A DNA stretch of 64,000 nucleotides from Lepidostoma basale (Eukaryota; Arthropoda; Insecta; Trichoptera; Lepidostomatidae): the NCBI GenBank assembly GCA_022606425.2, contig JAHDVF020000211.1, positions 2,232,001 to 2,296,000 on the forward strand, read 5' to 3'. A program made the translations under genes and the position numbers. This document shows positions 63,168-64,000 of this stretch, in pieces (the first letter of the stretch is position 1; every line of letters begins with the position of its first letter). Under the pieces are notes generated by a model. It was not told the origin of the DNA. It saw only the letters and a list, made by a program, of their open reading frames with translations, and did no database searches.

Positions 63168-63750
63168 CTAGGAACCATGTTTACGAGAGATGGAAAAATG
63201 GAGAAAGACATTGAAAGAATGGTTGATACTGGGAACAAAATAAACGGCGTTCTCAAGTCTTTACTGCAAAAATAAATATATTCACTGAACCAAATAAAGC
63301 AAAACATAATGGGATTCTAGTGCCAACCCTTATGTCTGGAAGCAAAGCCTGGAACTGGCAAAAGAAAGATGAAGTTTTATAAATAAGGTTGGAATGAGAT
63401 TACCAAGAAGAATATGCTAGAAAGGGATACATGATTAAAAACCTAACGACGAAATAAGGAATAAATGTAAGGCAGATTGCATCATAAGTTAAATTAAAAA
63501 AGAATCCCAGATATGGTTTGGACGAAAAAATGGATGGTTAAAATGTTGTATTCAAGCAGGATGAGTGAAAAGAGAAGCCGTGAAAGATCAAGAAAAGCAT
63601 GGCATGAATAAATTAATTCAAAGTCAAAAAATCGACGAGCGTGCTTGTTACGATGTATGAATAAAGAGACAACTCGAGAGGTATGTCATGACAGAGCAGT
63701 ATGGCTGTCTATTCTCTGTGAAACTGTGTGCTGGTTAGTTAGGTAGTCAG
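63168..63750 (+). mobile_element. RTE 3' copy, decayed
   Basis: [39 protein letters not shown] and a SQKSTSVLVTMYE-like end, finishing GTGTGCTGGTTAGTTAGG. Same subfamily as the degenerate copy at 14.0-14.6 kb. Confidence 0.75.
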
Positions 63751-63854
63751 TTATCTACATGTATTTTTTGTAATATTTTAATTTAAATTTATTATAATAA
63801 AGTAACTGTTGAAAAACTATTTATATTTAGAACACTTCATTGAATTTATCGCAA

Positions 63855-63990
63855 ATATGTTTTGTTTGTCATCCTTCTTCCTTAAACGCTAAAGAAGGAT
63901 GAGGACAAACCGAAACCTGTTTTGAAAAATGTAATAAAAATTGAACATCTTAAAATAGTTATTCAATTGACAATCCACAGTAAAATAAGT
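63855..63990. mobile_element. palindromic element, hammerhead-like remnant
   Basis: GTTTGTCATCCTTCTTCCTT and AAAGAAGGATGAGGACAAAC are inverted around CTAAA-like loops. The plus strand reads GGATGA, GG/CC with loop ACAAA, GAAAC and CTGTT. Core positions 3-4 are changed. Truncated by the window end. Confidence 0.45.
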
Positions 63991-64000
63991 ATATGTATGT

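Overview
This window looks like a repeat-dominated stretch of an insect nuclear genome, possibly lepidopteran (order uncertain). It is AT-rich, has spliced exons with GT-AG borders, and carries RTE, Jockey-type, CR1/L2-like, BEL/Pao, hAT, mariner and tRNA-derived SINE sequences. There is no prokaryotic gene organisation, no rRNA gene, no intact tRNA gene and no CRISPR array. The only host coding sequence I can support is a pair of minus-strand exons at 664-786 and 1762-1897, joined in frame across a 975-bp intron. I cannot name the protein.

Layout. 0-2 kb: host exons, with an intron holding a three-unit array of hairpins and a SINE. 2-6 kb: a nearly complete RTE element whose single endonuclease-RT ORF is open but lacks the conserved endonuclease D-H motif. 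6-23 kb: many 3' fragments of the same RTE in both orientations (shared end ...GGCGTGATGGTTAGTTAG), internally deleted RTE derivatives, hAT elements, palindromic elements and a second, rearranged RTE copy (18.5-20.8 kb). 23.86-29.27 kb: a BEL/Pao LTR retrotransposon with 675-bp LTRs, a 5-bp target duplication, a 72-bp coding minisatellite in gag, and a deletion of reverse transcriptase, RNase H and most of integrase. 29.40-33.78 kb: a Jockey-type element with two overlapping intact ORFs and a 12-bp target duplication. 34-64 kb: further LINE ends, RTE fragments, TIR elements, a mariner relic and fold-back elements.

Most interesting pattern. Several short repeat families that differ in sequence share one RNA architecture: CUGANGA (or a decayed form), one extra base, a helix II of changing but complementary sequence, GAAAC, then a short palindrome ending in GUH. 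That is the plan of a minimal hammerhead ribozyme. The copies at 467-530 and 17897-17948 also have a pairable helix I. Many copies are inverted dimers. Hammerhead motifs are known from Penelope-like elements and related retroelements, so I read these as non-autonomous remnants of that type. No Penelope RT is visible here.

How the parts relate. The window is an archaeology of nested transposition: hAT in RTE, Jockey in RTE, BEL and Jockey side by side, LINEs in fold-back elements, and a TIR element family that carries the Jockey 3' UTR. The RTE also gives rise to a short derivative with one recurring internal junction, which suggests the derivative itself was copied.
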